Below, one piece after another: positions 29,478 to 37,386 of a stretch of DNA of 64,000 nt (positions are counted from its first letter, which is position 1; every line of letters starts with the position of its first letter). The stretch comes from Streptomyces actuosus (GTDB taxonomy: Bacteria > Actinomycetota > Actinomycetes > Streptomycetales > Streptomycetaceae), in assembly GCF_016921115.1 (NCBI RefSeq), contig NZ_JAFFZS010000010.1, forward strand, positions 62,001 to 126,000, in the 5' to 3' direction. The position numbers and the translations under genes were made by a program. The notes below the pieces were generated by a model. It was given only the letters and a program-made list of their open reading frames with translations. It made no database searches and was not told where the DNA came from.

Positions 29478-30395
29478 TCAGCCGCGGGCCCGCTGCGTGA
29501 CGGCGATGCACACGAGCACCGCAGCCGCCGTCAGCGGGGCGGCCACCGTCAGGTGCTCGCCCAGCAGCAGCACCGACCACACCAGTGTGAGGAGGGGCTG
29601 GGCCAACTGCAACTGGCTGGCCTTGGGCACGCCGACGGCGGCCATGCCCCGGTACCAGAGGACCAGGCCGAGGAACTGGGAGCCCGCCGCGAGCCACAGC
29701 AGCCCCGCGACACCGTGCACGGTCGGCTGCGCCGGCTGCAGCGTCAGCGACAGCGCGGCGGCGGGCGCGGCCAGAGGCAGGCAGAACACCAGCGCCCAGC
29801 CGATCACCTGCCAGCCCGGCATCACCCGCGCCAGTCGGCCGCCCTCGGCGTAGCCGGCCGCGCAGACCAGCAGCGCCGCGAAGAGGAAACCGTCGGCGGC
29901 CGTCAGCGCACCCCCGCTCTGCTGCACGGTGAACGCCACCACCGCCGCCGCGCCCGCGAGGGCCGCCAGCCAGAACGTGCGCGAGGGGCGGGTGCCGAAC
30001 CGGAGGGCGGAGCACAGAGCCGTGGTCAGCGGCAGCAGGCCGACCACCACGGCGGCGTGCGCGGTGCTGGAGGTCCGCAGTGCCAGCGTGGTCAGCAGGG
30101 GGAAGCCGACGACCACCCCGGCGGCCACCACCGCGAGTCCCGGCCGGTGGGCGCGGGCCGGTACCGGTACGCGCAGGGCCAGCAGGCAGCCCCCGGCGAC
30201 GAGCGCCGCGAGGGCGCTGCGCAGCGCGACCAGGGCCCACGGGCCGAAGCCCTCCAGGGCCCAGGCGGTGGCCGGGAAGGTGAGGGAGAAGGCCGTCACG
30301 CCCAGCGCCGCCTGGGCCAGACCGGCGGAGGCCCGGGGCGACGGGGTGCCGACCGCTATCGCAGCCGTGGCAGTAGCGCTACTCTGTGTTCTCAT
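29478..30395 (-). CDS. EamA/DMT-superfamily transporter
   Basis: 305 aa with ten predicted membrane helices in two EamA halves. The first half has LVALRSALAALVAGGCLLALR and the second QFLGLVLWYRGMAAVGVPKASQLQLAQPLLTLVWSVLLLGE, a typical DMT signature. Probably a metabolite or drug exporter. Divergent from a MocR-type regulator; the two ATGs share the sequence CATG, so the regulator almost certainly controls it. The N-terminal 20 residues are polar and a later GTG start is possible. Confidence 0.88.
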   Translation of the reverse strand: MRTQSSATATAAIAVGTPSPRASAGLAQAALGVTAFSLTFPATAWALEGFGPWALVALRSALAALVAGGCLLALRVPVPARAHRPGLAVVAAGVVVGFPLLTTLALRTSSTAHAAVVVGLLPLTTALCSALRFGTRPSRTFWLAALAGAAAVVAFTVQQSGGALTAADGFLFAALLVCAAGYAEGGRLARVMPGWQVIGWALVFCLPLAAPAAALSLTLQPAQPTVHGVAGLLWLAAGSQFLGLVLWYRGMAAVGVPKASQLQLAQPLLTLVWSVLLLGEHLTVAAPLTAAAVLVCIAVTQRARG

Positions 30396-30416
30396 GAACG
30401 AGCGTAGCAGTGTGGC
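30374..30416. promoter_or_regulatory. Overlapping divergent leaderless promoters (EamA / MocR pair)
   Basis: Both start codons lie in one CATG (30393-30396). On the plus strand TACTCT at 30379-30384 lies about 9 bases before the MocR ATG. On the minus strand TACGCT lies 5 bases before the EamA ATG. Each would place the transcription start at or near the ATG, leaving no room for an RBS on either side. A TAGCGCTA palindrome (30374-30381) overlaps the first -10. Confidence 0.5.
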
Positions 30417-31830
30417 CGAGCTGGCAGATCACCTGCGTCAGGAACTCCACCGCTACTCTCCCGGAGGAAAGCTGCCGTCCAGCAGGGCCCTTATCGAGCG
30501 GTACCGGGTCAGTCCGGTGACCGTCTCCCGCGCCCTGGCTCAGCTGGCCGCCGAGGGCCTGGTCGTCACCCGGCCCGGCGCCGGTGCCTTCCGGGCCCGT
30601 CCCCGCCGGAGTGCCGAGCCGGCCGGCGACACCTCCTGGCAGGAGGTCGCGCTCAGCGCCGACGGAGCCGCAGACCCGGTCCCCCGCACCGTGGACGCCT
30701 CCGGTGTCACGGTCTCCCTCGCCGCACCGCCGCCCGGCGTCATCGAGTTCAACGGCGGCTATCTGCACCCCGGCCTCCAGCCCGAGCGGGCGATGGCCGC
30801 CGCCCTGTCCCGAGCCGGCCGCCGTCCCGGGGCCTGGGGTCGGCCGCCGCTGGACGGGCTCCCGGAGCTGCGTGCGTGGTTCGCACGCGGCATCGGTGCC
30901 TCGGTGACCGCCGCCGAGGTGCTGGTCGCCGCGGGCGGTCAGGCCGCGCTGACCACGGCGCTGCGCGCCCTGGCACCGCCCGGTGCGCCCGTCCTCGTCG
31001 AGTCGCCCACCTACCCCGGCATGCTGGCCGTCGCCCGGGCCGCCGGACTGCGCCCGGTACCGGTCCCGGTGGATACGGACGGGGTCCGGCCCGACCTCCT
31101 CGCGGGCGCCTTCGCCGCCACCGGGGCCCGGGTGTTCGTCTGCCAGCCGCTGTTCCAGAACCCGACCGGTGCCGTCCTCGCCGCCGCACGGCGCGGCGAG
31201 GTGCTGCGCATCGCCCGGGAGGCGGGCGCCTTCGTCGTCGAGGACGACTTCGTACGGCGGCTGGTCCACGAGGACGCGGGTCCGCTGCCCCGGCCCCTGG
31301 CCGCCGACGACCCGGACGGCGTCGTCGTCCACGTCGGCTCCCTCACCAAGGCCACCTCGCCGAGTTTCCGGGTCGCCGCGCTGGCCGCGCGCGGTCCGGT
31401 GCTGGAGCGGTTGCGCGCGATCCAGGTGGTGGACTCCTTCTTCGTGCCCCGGCCGCTGCAGGAGGCGGCGCTGGAACTCGTCGGCTCGCCCGCCTGGCCG
31501 CGCCATCTCCGCGCCGTGTCCGCCGAGTTGAGGACGCGTCGGGACGTGACGACGGCAGCGCTGCGTCTGCGTCTGCCCGAGGTCACCGTGCCGCACGTCC
31601 CGTCGGGCGGCTACAGTCTGTGGCTGCGCCTGCCCGACGGCACCGACGAGTCCGCGGTGACCGCCGCCGCCCTGCGCGCCGGCGTCGCGCTCGCCCCCGG
31701 CCGTCCCTACTTCAGCGCCGAACCACCCGCCCCCCACCTGCGGTTGAGCTTCGCCGCCGTCGCGGGCACGGAGGAGATCGCCGAGGGCGTACGGCGCCTG
31801 CGCACCGCGTTCACGGAGGTGCTGACGTGA
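30394..31830 (+). CDS. MocR-type regulator (GntR HTH fused to PLP aminotransferase domain)
   Basis: 478 aa. A GntR winged HTH at about 5-72 (LPSSRALIERYRVSPVTVSRALAQLAAEGLVVTRPGAGAF) is followed by a fold-type I aminotransferase domain (about 115-475). PLP-site blocks seen are AAGGQAALTTALRALAPPG, FVCQPLFQNPTGAVL, AFVVEDDFVRRL (Asp to the pyridine N) and HVGSLTKATSPSFRVA, with the internal-aldimine Lys in LTK. MocR proteins sense a PLP adduct and control neighbouring genes. The divergent EamA exporter is the obvious target. Probably translated from a leaderless mRNA. Confidence 0.92.
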   Translation: MNERSSVAELADHLRQELHRYSPGGKLPSSRALIERYRVSPVTVSRALAQLAAEGLVVTRPGAGAFRARPRRSAEPAGDTSWQEVALSADGAADPVPRTVDASGVTVSLAAPPPGVIEFNGGYLHPGLQPERAMAAALSRAGRRPGAWGRPPLDGLPELRAWFARGIGASVTAAEVLVAAGGQAALTTALRALAPPGAPVLVESPTYPGMLAVARAAGLRPVPVPVDTDGVRPDLLAGAFAATGARVFVCQPLFQNPTGAVLAAARRGEVLRIAREAGAFVVEDDFVRRLVHEDAGPLPRPLAADDPDGVVVHVGSLTKATSPSFRVAALAARGPVLERLRAIQVVDSFFVPRPLQEAALELVGSPAWPRHLRAVSAELRTRRDVTTAALRLRLPEVTVPHVPSGGYSLWLRLPDGTDESAVTAAALRAGVALAPGRPYFSAEPPAPHLRLSFAAVAGTEEIAEGVRRLRTAFTEVLT

Positions 31831-31971
31831 TGCCAGGGCGACGTCGGGGGCACCGGAACCCGGCGCTCCGGCGTGCGGCGCGCCCCGTCGGGCCCGCGGT
31901 CACGACGGCGCCCCGCCGACCGCGCCGGGCGCGGAGCCGCCCCGCGGGTGCCCCTGTCCGCGGGCGGCGCC

Positions 31972-32007
31972 GTCGGCCCGTCGGCCCGTCGGCCCGTCGG
32001 CCCGTCG
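31972..32007. repeat. Tandem 8-bp repeat GTCGGCCC, four copies plus GTCG
   Basis: Exact units begin at 31972, 31980, 31988 and 31996 in the 223-bp gap upstream of the GNAT gene. Intergenic, unit length not a multiple of three, and prone to slippage, so copy number may vary among strains. Confidence 0.9.
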
Positions 32008-32053
32008 CCACTGTTCGATCGACGCCGTCCCGTCCCGCTGCCAGGATCGCGCC

Positions 32054-32491
32054 ATGACCGACCTCCCTCGCCTCGCCGACGGCTACGAGATCTCCACCGA
32101 CCCGGGCCGCCTCGACACGGGCCGCGTGCACGACTGGCTGTCCTCCGACGCCTACTGGGCGATCGGCCGGCCGCGCGAGAAGCAGGACCGGGCCATCGCC
32201 CGCTCACTGAACTTCGGCGTGTACGAGACCGCCTCCGGCGAGCAGGTCGCCTACGCCCGCATCGTCACCGACCACGCCACCTTCGCCTGGCTGTGCGACG
32301 TGTACGTGGACCGCGCCGTGCGCGGCAAGGGCATCGGCACCGCGATGGTGGCGGCCGTGCGCGAGCACCTGCGTCCGTACGGCCTGCGCCGCATCATGCT
32401 CGCCACCCACGACGCCCACGGCGTCTACGAGAAGGTCGGCTTCCGGCCGCTGGACCGCCCGGACCAGTGGCTGCTGCACACCTTCGAGTGA
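32054..32491 (+). CDS. GNAT family N-acetyltransferase
   Basis: 145 aa. The core is YARIVTDHATFAWLCDVYVDRAVRGKGIGTAMV, with the acetyl-CoA pyrophosphate loop RGKGIG, then YGLRRIMLATHDAHGVYEKVGFRPL, all typical of the GCN5-related fold. Substrate unknown; the closest general type is an acetyltransferase acting on small amines or amino-acid analogues. The 73 bp to the next gene hold nothing distinct. Confidence 0.88.
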   Translation: MTDLPRLADGYEISTDPGRLDTGRVHDWLSSDAYWAIGRPREKQDRAIARSLNFGVYETASGEQVAYARIVTDHATFAWLCDVYVDRAVRGKGIGTAMVAAVREHLRPYGLRRIMLATHDAHGVYEKVGFRPLDRPDQWLLHTFE

Positions 32492-32564
32492 GGGTGCGTG
32501 TACCCCGGGTAGCCGCTGGGCGGCACCCCTTGACCTGCGCACCGAGGCGGCACACCATCACCGC

Positions 32565-33158
32565 ATGCCACTTCGGGTCACGTTCGTCGCCGCCGCGCGC
32601 AGCTCCTCGCTGCTGGCCGAGCGCTTCGAGGACGATCGCCCGCTGGACCTGGCGGGCTGGGAAGCCCTGCAGCACGCGGCCGGCGACCTGCTGTCCCTGG
32701 CCGCCGCCGACCTGCGCTACTGCTCGCCCACCCCGCGCAGCCGGTCCACCGGCGACGCGCTCGGGTACCAGCCGCTGATGCAGCTCGCCCTGCGGGACTG
32801 CGACATGGGCCGTTGGCGCGGGCTGACCCTGGGCGAGGCGATGGCCCGCGAGCCGCGTCTGGTGGACGCCTGGCTGGCCGATCCGCGCTCCACCCTGCAC
32901 GGCGGCGAGTCGCTGCTGACGTTCATCGGCCGGGTGGGCGGCTGGCTGGACACCCGGCCGGGCCAGGAAGGCGGCCGGATCGTCGCCGTGGCCGAACCGT
33001 CCGTGATCCGCGCGGCGCTCGTGTACGCGCTGAAGGCGCCGCCCGCGGCGTACTGGAACATCGACGTCGGCCCGCTGTCGACGACCACCCTGGCCGGCTG
33101 GGCGGGCCGCTGGCACCTCCACCTCGGCGGCGCTCCTGTCCAGCCCTCACCCGTGTAG
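32565..33158 (+). CDS. Histidine-phosphatase-fold protein with degenerate active site
   Basis: 197 aa. The phosphoglycerate-mutase-like fold is recognisable from YCSPTPRSRSTGDALG, GRWRGLTLGEAMAREP, GGESLLTFIGRVGGWLD and the last strand IVAVAEPSVIRAALVY. The canonical RHG is replaced by AAAR (residues 9-12, in TFVAAARSS), and the second catalytic His (SHGGVIR in relatives) is Glu (AEPSVIR). Phosphatase activity by the normal mechanism is therefore unlikely. From memory, close homologues of this degenerate type exist widely in streptomycetes, sometimes beside cobalt-transport cbt genes, which are absent here. Confidence 0.78.
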   Translation: MPLRVTFVAAARSSSLLAERFEDDRPLDLAGWEALQHAAGDLLSLAAADLRYCSPTPRSRSTGDALGYQPLMQLALRDCDMGRWRGLTLGEAMAREPRLVDAWLADPRSTLHGGESLLTFIGRVGGWLDTRPGQEGGRIVAVAEPSVIRAALVYALKAPPAAYWNIDVGPLSTTTLAGWAGRWHLHLGGAPVQPSPV

Positions 33159-33226
33159 CGGGGTCCCGCCGGTATCCCCTCGCGGAGCAGCGCACGCCCC
33201 CCGCGGTGCCGGGCGCCGCCCGGCCC

Positions 33227-33730
33227 TCACCCGCGCCGCGGTCCACCCTCCTCGTCCGCGCGGACGCACCACCCCGCGGACGCGCGTTCCCCCTCGCGCT
33301 CGTAGTCGGTCGTCAGGACCAGGTCCTTCGCGGGACCCCGCACCCGCCACACCGTGCGCCAGCGGTCCGGGCCCAGCACGGTGAACTCGCCCCGGTACAG
33401 ATCGGCGGAGCACGGGTGGTCGGCGACGTGCCGTCCCGCGGTCAGGTCCAGACCGTGGAAGGGCCGCCCGTCTGCGAAGCGCACATCCGCTGTACCCGGC
33501 GCCCCGCCCGGCAGGAAGCGCAGGGTCCGCTCGGCCGGCCGGGCGGTCCGCTGCCAGACGAACGTGCCGGACTCGCGGTGCAGCAGCCCGCCCCCGTCCA
33601 GCGGCTCGAAGCCCGTCGCGCCGGTGAACGCGCCCGTGCCACCCGACGCCAGGTCGCGCACCGAGCGCTCCACCCGCCAGCGGCCCGCCAGATAGGCCAG
33701 TGCGTCGGGCACCGGCCACAGCCCGTCCAT
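33227..33730 (-). CDS. DUF6314 family protein
   Basis: 167 aa, probably a lipocalin-like beta barrel. The start MDGLWPVPDALAYLAGRWRVERSVRDL and later FTVLGPDRWRTVWRVRGPAKDLVLTTDYER match DUF6314. No signal peptide or catalytic motif is visible and the function is unknown. It ends with a Glu/Gly/Arg tail. It lies 104 bp from the carboxymuconolactone-decarboxylase-type gene in the same direction and could be read from it in reverse order. Confidence 0.8.
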   Translation of the reverse strand: MDGLWPVPDALAYLAGRWRVERSVRDLASGGTGAFTGATGFEPLDGGGLLHRESGTFVWQRTARPAERTLRFLPGGAPGTADVRFADGRPFHGLDLTAGRHVADHPCSADLYRGEFTVLGPDRWRTVWRVRGPAKDLVLTTDYEREGERASAGWCVRADEEGGPRRG

Positions 33731-33834
33731 CGTCTACGGCTCTCCGTCCCGCCCGCGCCGCACGCCCCCGGACGTGCCGCTTCTGCCTGTCCTGCCCCGT
33801 CCCGCCCCATCCTGCCGTCCGACGGCCCGGCCGG

Positions 33835-34293
33835 TCAGGCCGGGGTGGGCGGGGCGGCCGGGGGCTCCTGCGCGGGCTGCTGTCCGAGCGGCAGCAGCCC
33901 GCGCTCGGCGAACACCTTCTTCGCCACGAACGTGGCGTTGAGCGCGCGGGGGAAGCCGCAGTACCCGGAGGAGTGCAGCAGTGCCTCGACGATCTCCCCG
34001 GGCGTCAGGCCCACGTTGAGAGCGGCACCCACGTGCACCTCCAGTTGGGCCTCGCAGCCGCCGAGCGCGGTGAGCATGCCCAACGTCACCAGTTGGCGGT
34101 CGCGGGGCCGGAGCGCGGGCCGCGCGTAGATCTCGCCGAAGCCCCAGGCGACGATCTGGTGCCCCAGCTCGGGGCTGATGTCGGCCAGGGAGTCGATGAC
34201 CCGCTGCCCGGCCGAGCCGTCGACGGACCGGAGCACCTCCATGCCGTGCGCGAACCGCTCCTCACGGGTGGAGCCGGTGGTGTTCTCGCTCAT
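33835..34293 (-). CDS. Carboxymuconolactone decarboxylase (AhpD-like) family protein
   Basis: 152 aa. The CMD core is LRPRDRQLVTLGMLTALGGCEAQLEVHVGAALNVGLTPGEIVEALLHSSGYCGFPRALNA, seen in two blocks at about 60-120. Cys residues in GGCEA and GYCGF are not arranged as the AhpD CxxC, so a decarboxylase/isomerase-type or unknown role is more likely than peroxidase reduction. A MerR-type promoter lies about 260 bp upstream on the same strand, implying stress- or ligand-induced expression. The C-terminus is Pro/Ala-rich. Confidence 0.85.
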   Translation of the reverse strand: MSENTTGSTREERFAHGMEVLRSVDGSAGQRVIDSLADISPELGHQIVAWGFGEIYARPALRPRDRQLVTLGMLTALGGCEAQLEVHVGAALNVGLTPGEIVEALLHSSGYCGFPRALNATFVAKKVFAERGLLPLGQQPAQEPPAAPPTPA

Positions 34294-34863
34294 GAGTTCT
34301 CGTCCGTTCCCGGCCGCCGCACGTGCGGCGGCCCCTCGTCGGGGGTGCCCCGCGCCGTCCGGCCGGGGCGCTTCGATGGTGACGTTCCGTGCGTGCCGCC
34401 CGGTGCAGCGCCGCTCCCGGCGCGCGGCGCCGTCGCCGCGCACGACCGCCGGACACGGTGCGTCACATCCGCGCGGTGCGGCCGCGCAGGAGGCAGCCGC
34501 CGGTCCGCGGCCCGCACACCCGTCCCCGGACGTGCCGGCGCACCGGACAGGACAGGACCGTAGGCCTTGGAGCGCGCTCCAGGTCAACGCCCGGCCCCCA
34601 CGACCCAAAGGCGGCGGAGCGCAGGCGGGTCGCACGATCCGTGGCGGGACGGGGCTCGCGGCGCCCTGGTGGCCGCGCCTTTCACCGCAGGTGGGAGGCG
34701 CCGGTTGAATCCGGCCGGCCCCGTCCCGCCCCGGCGTCGCGCCAGGTCCCGTCCCGCACGCGGCGGATCCCGGCGCGGGCGGTGGTGGGCGCGCCCGGTG
34801 ATCGGCGTGCTGGTCGCGGCGCCGGGCCGGTGCGGAGGCCCGGACGTCCCCGCCCGCGCCTCC
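34294..34863. other. 570-bp intergenic region holding a MerR-type promoter
   Basis: No supported gene. The only clear signal is the MerR-type promoter at 34557-34587 directed at the carboxymuconolactone-decarboxylase-type gene. This leaves a transcript leader of about 250 bases with no RNA motif I recognise. The rest is GC-rich with Arg/Pro shadow frames. Confidence 0.6.
34557..34587 (-). promoter_or_regulatory. MerR-family-type promoter with 19-bp spacer and palindromic operator
   Basis: Minus strand: -35 TTGACC (34587-34582), 19-base spacer, -10 TACGGT (34562-34557). The spacer contains the perfect 12-bp palindrome GGAGCGCGCTCC (34569-34580). A 19-bp spacer with a central dyad is the signature of promoters activated by DNA-twisting MerR regulators. 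It points to the carboxymuconolactone-decarboxylase-type gene. The regulator is not adjacent. Confidence 0.72.
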
Positions 34864-36378
34864 TCATGCCCGTGTGTCCGGGGGCGGTGCTCCGTCGGGC
34901 CGTGATCCCTCCCCGCCGTGCCCGTCCGCCGCGTCGGTCGCCCGCCCGTCCGGTCCGTGCGTCGTGCGCCGGTCCGCCGCGCCGGAGTCGTCCGTCGGCA
35001 GGCGCAGCGTGAACACCGCCCCGCCCTCGGGGCCTTCGGTCCCGGCCGTCAGGGTGCCGCCGAGGCGGGCCGCCAGGCGGTGGGCGATGGCCAGGCCCAG
35101 TCCGGTGCCCACCGGCCGCAGGTCGCGGTAGCGCTCGTGCAGCGCTCCCCGCTCGAAGGCCACCTTCACATCGTCGTCGGTCAGCCCCGGGCCGCTGTCC
35201 CGGACCTCCACCTCCACCTCGTCGTCCCCGGCGCGCAGGGCCAGGACCACGGGGTTGCCCTGGGGCGTGAGGCGCAGGGCGTTGGCGAGCAGGCAGTCCG
35301 CGAGCTGGCGGACGCGGAAGCCGTCGGTGCGCACCACCACCGCGCGTCCAGGGTGCTCCAGCCGGAAGTCGACGTGGTGCCGGGCGCACCGCTCGCCCCA
35401 GGTCGCGGCCGCCTCGCGGACGAGCAGGGTGAGATCCACCGCCGCCAGGTCGAGCCGGAAGTCGTCGGCCTCCAGGCGCGCGAGGTCGAGGAGGTCGCCG
35501 AGGAAGCGGTCGAGGCGTCGCGCCTCGGCCTGCAGGATGCGGCCCACCTCGGGCAGCCGATGGGTCGGCACCGCGTCGTCGGCCAGGGCCTCCGCGTAGC
35601 CGAGCACGCTGGTCAGCGGGGTGCGGATCTCGTGGGAGATCGACAGCAGGAAGTCCCGCTGCTGCCGCTCCCCGCGTTCCAGCGCCGCGTCGAGCACGCT
35701 CAGGGCCTGCCGCAGGCGCACCGCCTCCGCAGGGCCCGGGGACGCGGCCGGGTCCGGGTCGGCCACGCCGCGTCGCCCGGCGGCCAGCTCCGACGCCGTC
35801 TCCGCGGCGCGGCTGAGCGGCCGGGCGAGCCGGCGGGCCAGGGCCGTGCCCGCGACCACCGCTCCGACCAGGCCGGCCGTGAGTGGAAGCAGCAGGTCGC
35901 GGCGCATGCGGGCGACCGCCGCGTCGACGTCCGTGAGCGGCCGGGTGAGGACGACCGCCCCACCGTAGCGGGCCGGGCTGCCCTCGACGAGGACCTCGGT
36001 GCCGTGCAGTTCCCCACTGGACGACAGGGACTTCCCGGACAGCAGCACGTCCCGCTGGGCGGTGCTCAGCACAGGGGCGGCCGGCCCGCTGAGCACGCCC
36101 GACCGGTCGAGGACGGCGAGCTCGACGCCGTTCGCGCCGGCGATCCGCTGCTCGCCCGCGTACAGCAGGGCCGAGAGCGCGGGAACCCGGCCGAGGACCT
36201 TGGCCTGCCGGGCGAGCTGGTCGCGTTCCTGGGCCTCCGCGGCGCCACGCAGGGTGTGCCAGGCCACCAGGCCGGTCAGCAGCACCGTGACGGTGGTCAC
36301 CGCCGCGGTCAGGAGGACCAGTTCCCCGGCGAGTCCGGGGCGGCGGCGCCGGGGACCTCGGATCCGGTCGGGCCTCAT
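34864..36378 (-). CDS. Membrane sensor histidine kinase
   Basis: 504 aa. First membrane helix at about 19-41, extracytoplasmic sensor to about 162, second helix about 163-182, HAMP (LARPLSRAAETASELAAG), H-box His249 (LLSISHEIRTPLTSVLGYAEAL). The HATPase has LLANALRLTPQGN as N-box, DSGPGLTDDDV and VGTGLGLAIAHRLAARLGG. A 40-residue Asp/Gly/Arg-rich tail ends the protein. The ATG overlaps the response-regulator stop (ATGA). Probably controls the divergent MMPL transporter; the signal is unknown. Confidence 0.92.
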   Translation of the reverse strand: MRPDRIRGPRRRRPGLAGELVLLTAAVTTVTVLLTGLVAWHTLRGAAEAQERDQLARQAKVLGRVPALSALLYAGEQRIAGANGVELAVLDRSGVLSGPAAPVLSTAQRDVLLSGKSLSSSGELHGTEVLVEGSPARYGGAVVLTRPLTDVDAAVARMRRDLLLPLTAGLVGAVVAGTALARRLARPLSRAAETASELAAGRRGVADPDPAASPGPAEAVRLRQALSVLDAALERGERQQRDFLLSISHEIRTPLTSVLGYAEALADDAVPTHRLPEVGRILQAEARRLDRFLGDLLDLARLEADDFRLDLAAVDLTLLVREAAATWGERCARHHVDFRLEHPGRAVVVRTDGFRVRQLADCLLANALRLTPQGNPVVLALRAGDDEVEVEVRDSGPGLTDDDVKVAFERGALHERYRDLRPVGTGLGLAIAHRLAARLGGTLTAGTEGPEGGAVFTLRLPTDDSGAADRRTTHGPDGRATDAADGHGGEGSRPDGAPPPDTRA

Positions 36379-37061
36379 GCCGGACGGTCCGTCGCGCCGT
36401 AGCCGACCCCCCGCACGGTGCGGATGGGGCTCGCGTCGCCGAGCTTGCCGCGCAACTGGGACACGTACACGTCCACCACGCGCGGGTCGCGGTAGGCCTC
36501 CTCGCCCCACACGTGCGCGAGCAGCTGCCGCCGCGTGAAGACACGGCCCCGGTGGTCGAGCAGATGGGCGAGCAGATTGAACTCCGTCGCGGTCAGCTCG
36601 ACCTCCTCGCTGTCCCGGTGCACCGTCCGGCGGGCCGGATCGACCCGCAGGGCGCCCACCACGTGGGGCCGGCCGCCGGGCGGGCCCTGGGCGCGGCGCA
36701 GCACGGTGTTGACCCGGGCCACCAGCTCACCGGGCGAGAACGGCTTGGTGACGTAGTCGTCGGCGCCCAGTTCCAGGCCGAGGATGCGGTCCGGCTCGTC
36801 GGCCCGGGCGGTGACCATGAGGACCGGGGTCCAGTCCTGCCGTTCCCGCAGGCGGCGGCAGAACGTCACACCGTCCAGGCCGGGCAGCGTCACGTCCAGG
36901 ACGATCGCCACCGGACGCAGCCGCTCCACGGCGTCCAGGCCTTGCAGTCCGTCGGTCTCGACCTGGGTGCGGAAACCGTCCCGGGCCAGGTAGAGCTCCT
37001 GGATCGAGGCGATGTTCCGGTCGTCCTCGACGATCAGCACGAGTCCCTTGGTGGAGCCCAT
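36375..37061 (-). CDS. OmpR-family response regulator
   Basis: 228 aa. Receiver domain 1-120 with acidic pocket EDD (12-14), phosphoacceptor Asp56 (AIVLDVTLPGLDG), Thr in MVTARAD and Lys in YVTKPFS. The winged HTH DNA-binding domain (about 130-225) has ELTATEFNLLAHLLDHRGRVFTRRQLL and VVDVYVSQLRGKLG. Forms an operon with the downstream kinase through an ATGA overlap. A 21-bp-spaced direct repeat in the divergent region toward the MMPL gene is a candidate binding site. Confidence 0.94.
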   Translation of the reverse strand: MGSTKGLVLIVEDDRNIASIQELYLARDGFRTQVETDGLQGLDAVERLRPVAIVLDVTLPGLDGVTFCRRLRERQDWTPVLMVTARADEPDRILGLELGADDYVTKPFSPGELVARVNTVLRRAQGPPGGRPHVVGALRVDPARRTVHRDSEEVELTATEFNLLAHLLDHRGRVFTRRQLLAHVWGEEAYRDPRVVDVYVSQLRGKLGDASPIRTVRGVGYGATDRPA

Positions 37062-37176
37062 GCCCGCCTCCCTGCATCGTCGTGTTCCCGGCCCGCGCGG
37101 CCCGAGTGCCTGCCGCGATGCTAGTCAACGCGTCCGCGCCCGAGGACCTGACCAGGGCCCGGGGGGCAGTCCTCAT

Positions 37177-37204
37177 CGTTCCCTAACACTGTGCCAACGT
37201 TCCC
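37177..37204. promoter_or_regulatory. Direct repeat CGTTCCC spaced 21 bp between two-component and MMPL genes
   Basis: CGTTCCC at 37177-37183 and 37198-37204, exactly two helical turns apart, in the 325-bp divergent region 37062-37386. OmpR-type dimers bind such direct repeats. Read on the minus strand the same sequence is GGGAACG twice, which could also be an ECF-type -35 (GGAAC), so the assignment is open. Nothing else recognisable was seen in this gap. Confidence 0.45.
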
Positions 37205-37386
37205 CTTGCCTCCGGCGGCCACGATCGACCCCCGTAACGCGGGACGCCCACGGTCCGCGGGGCAGGCGGCGCCGCCTTGTGCCCCGCGGCGGGCCCGACC
37301 GGCCGCGGGACACGGGCCCCGGGGGCCCGCCGTCCTCGGCCGCGCGCCACGGGCGCCCGCCGTCCGACGCCCTCGGGAAGGAAGCC

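Noticed and set aside
31972..32007. CRISPR-like array
   Set aside because: Units are 8 bp, contiguous and without spacers; this is a simple tandem repeat.
34294..34863. Possible small gene in the 570-bp gap upstream of the AhpD-like gene
   Set aside because: All frames are Arg/Pro/Ala-rich without RBS or motif; only the MerR-type promoter is supported.
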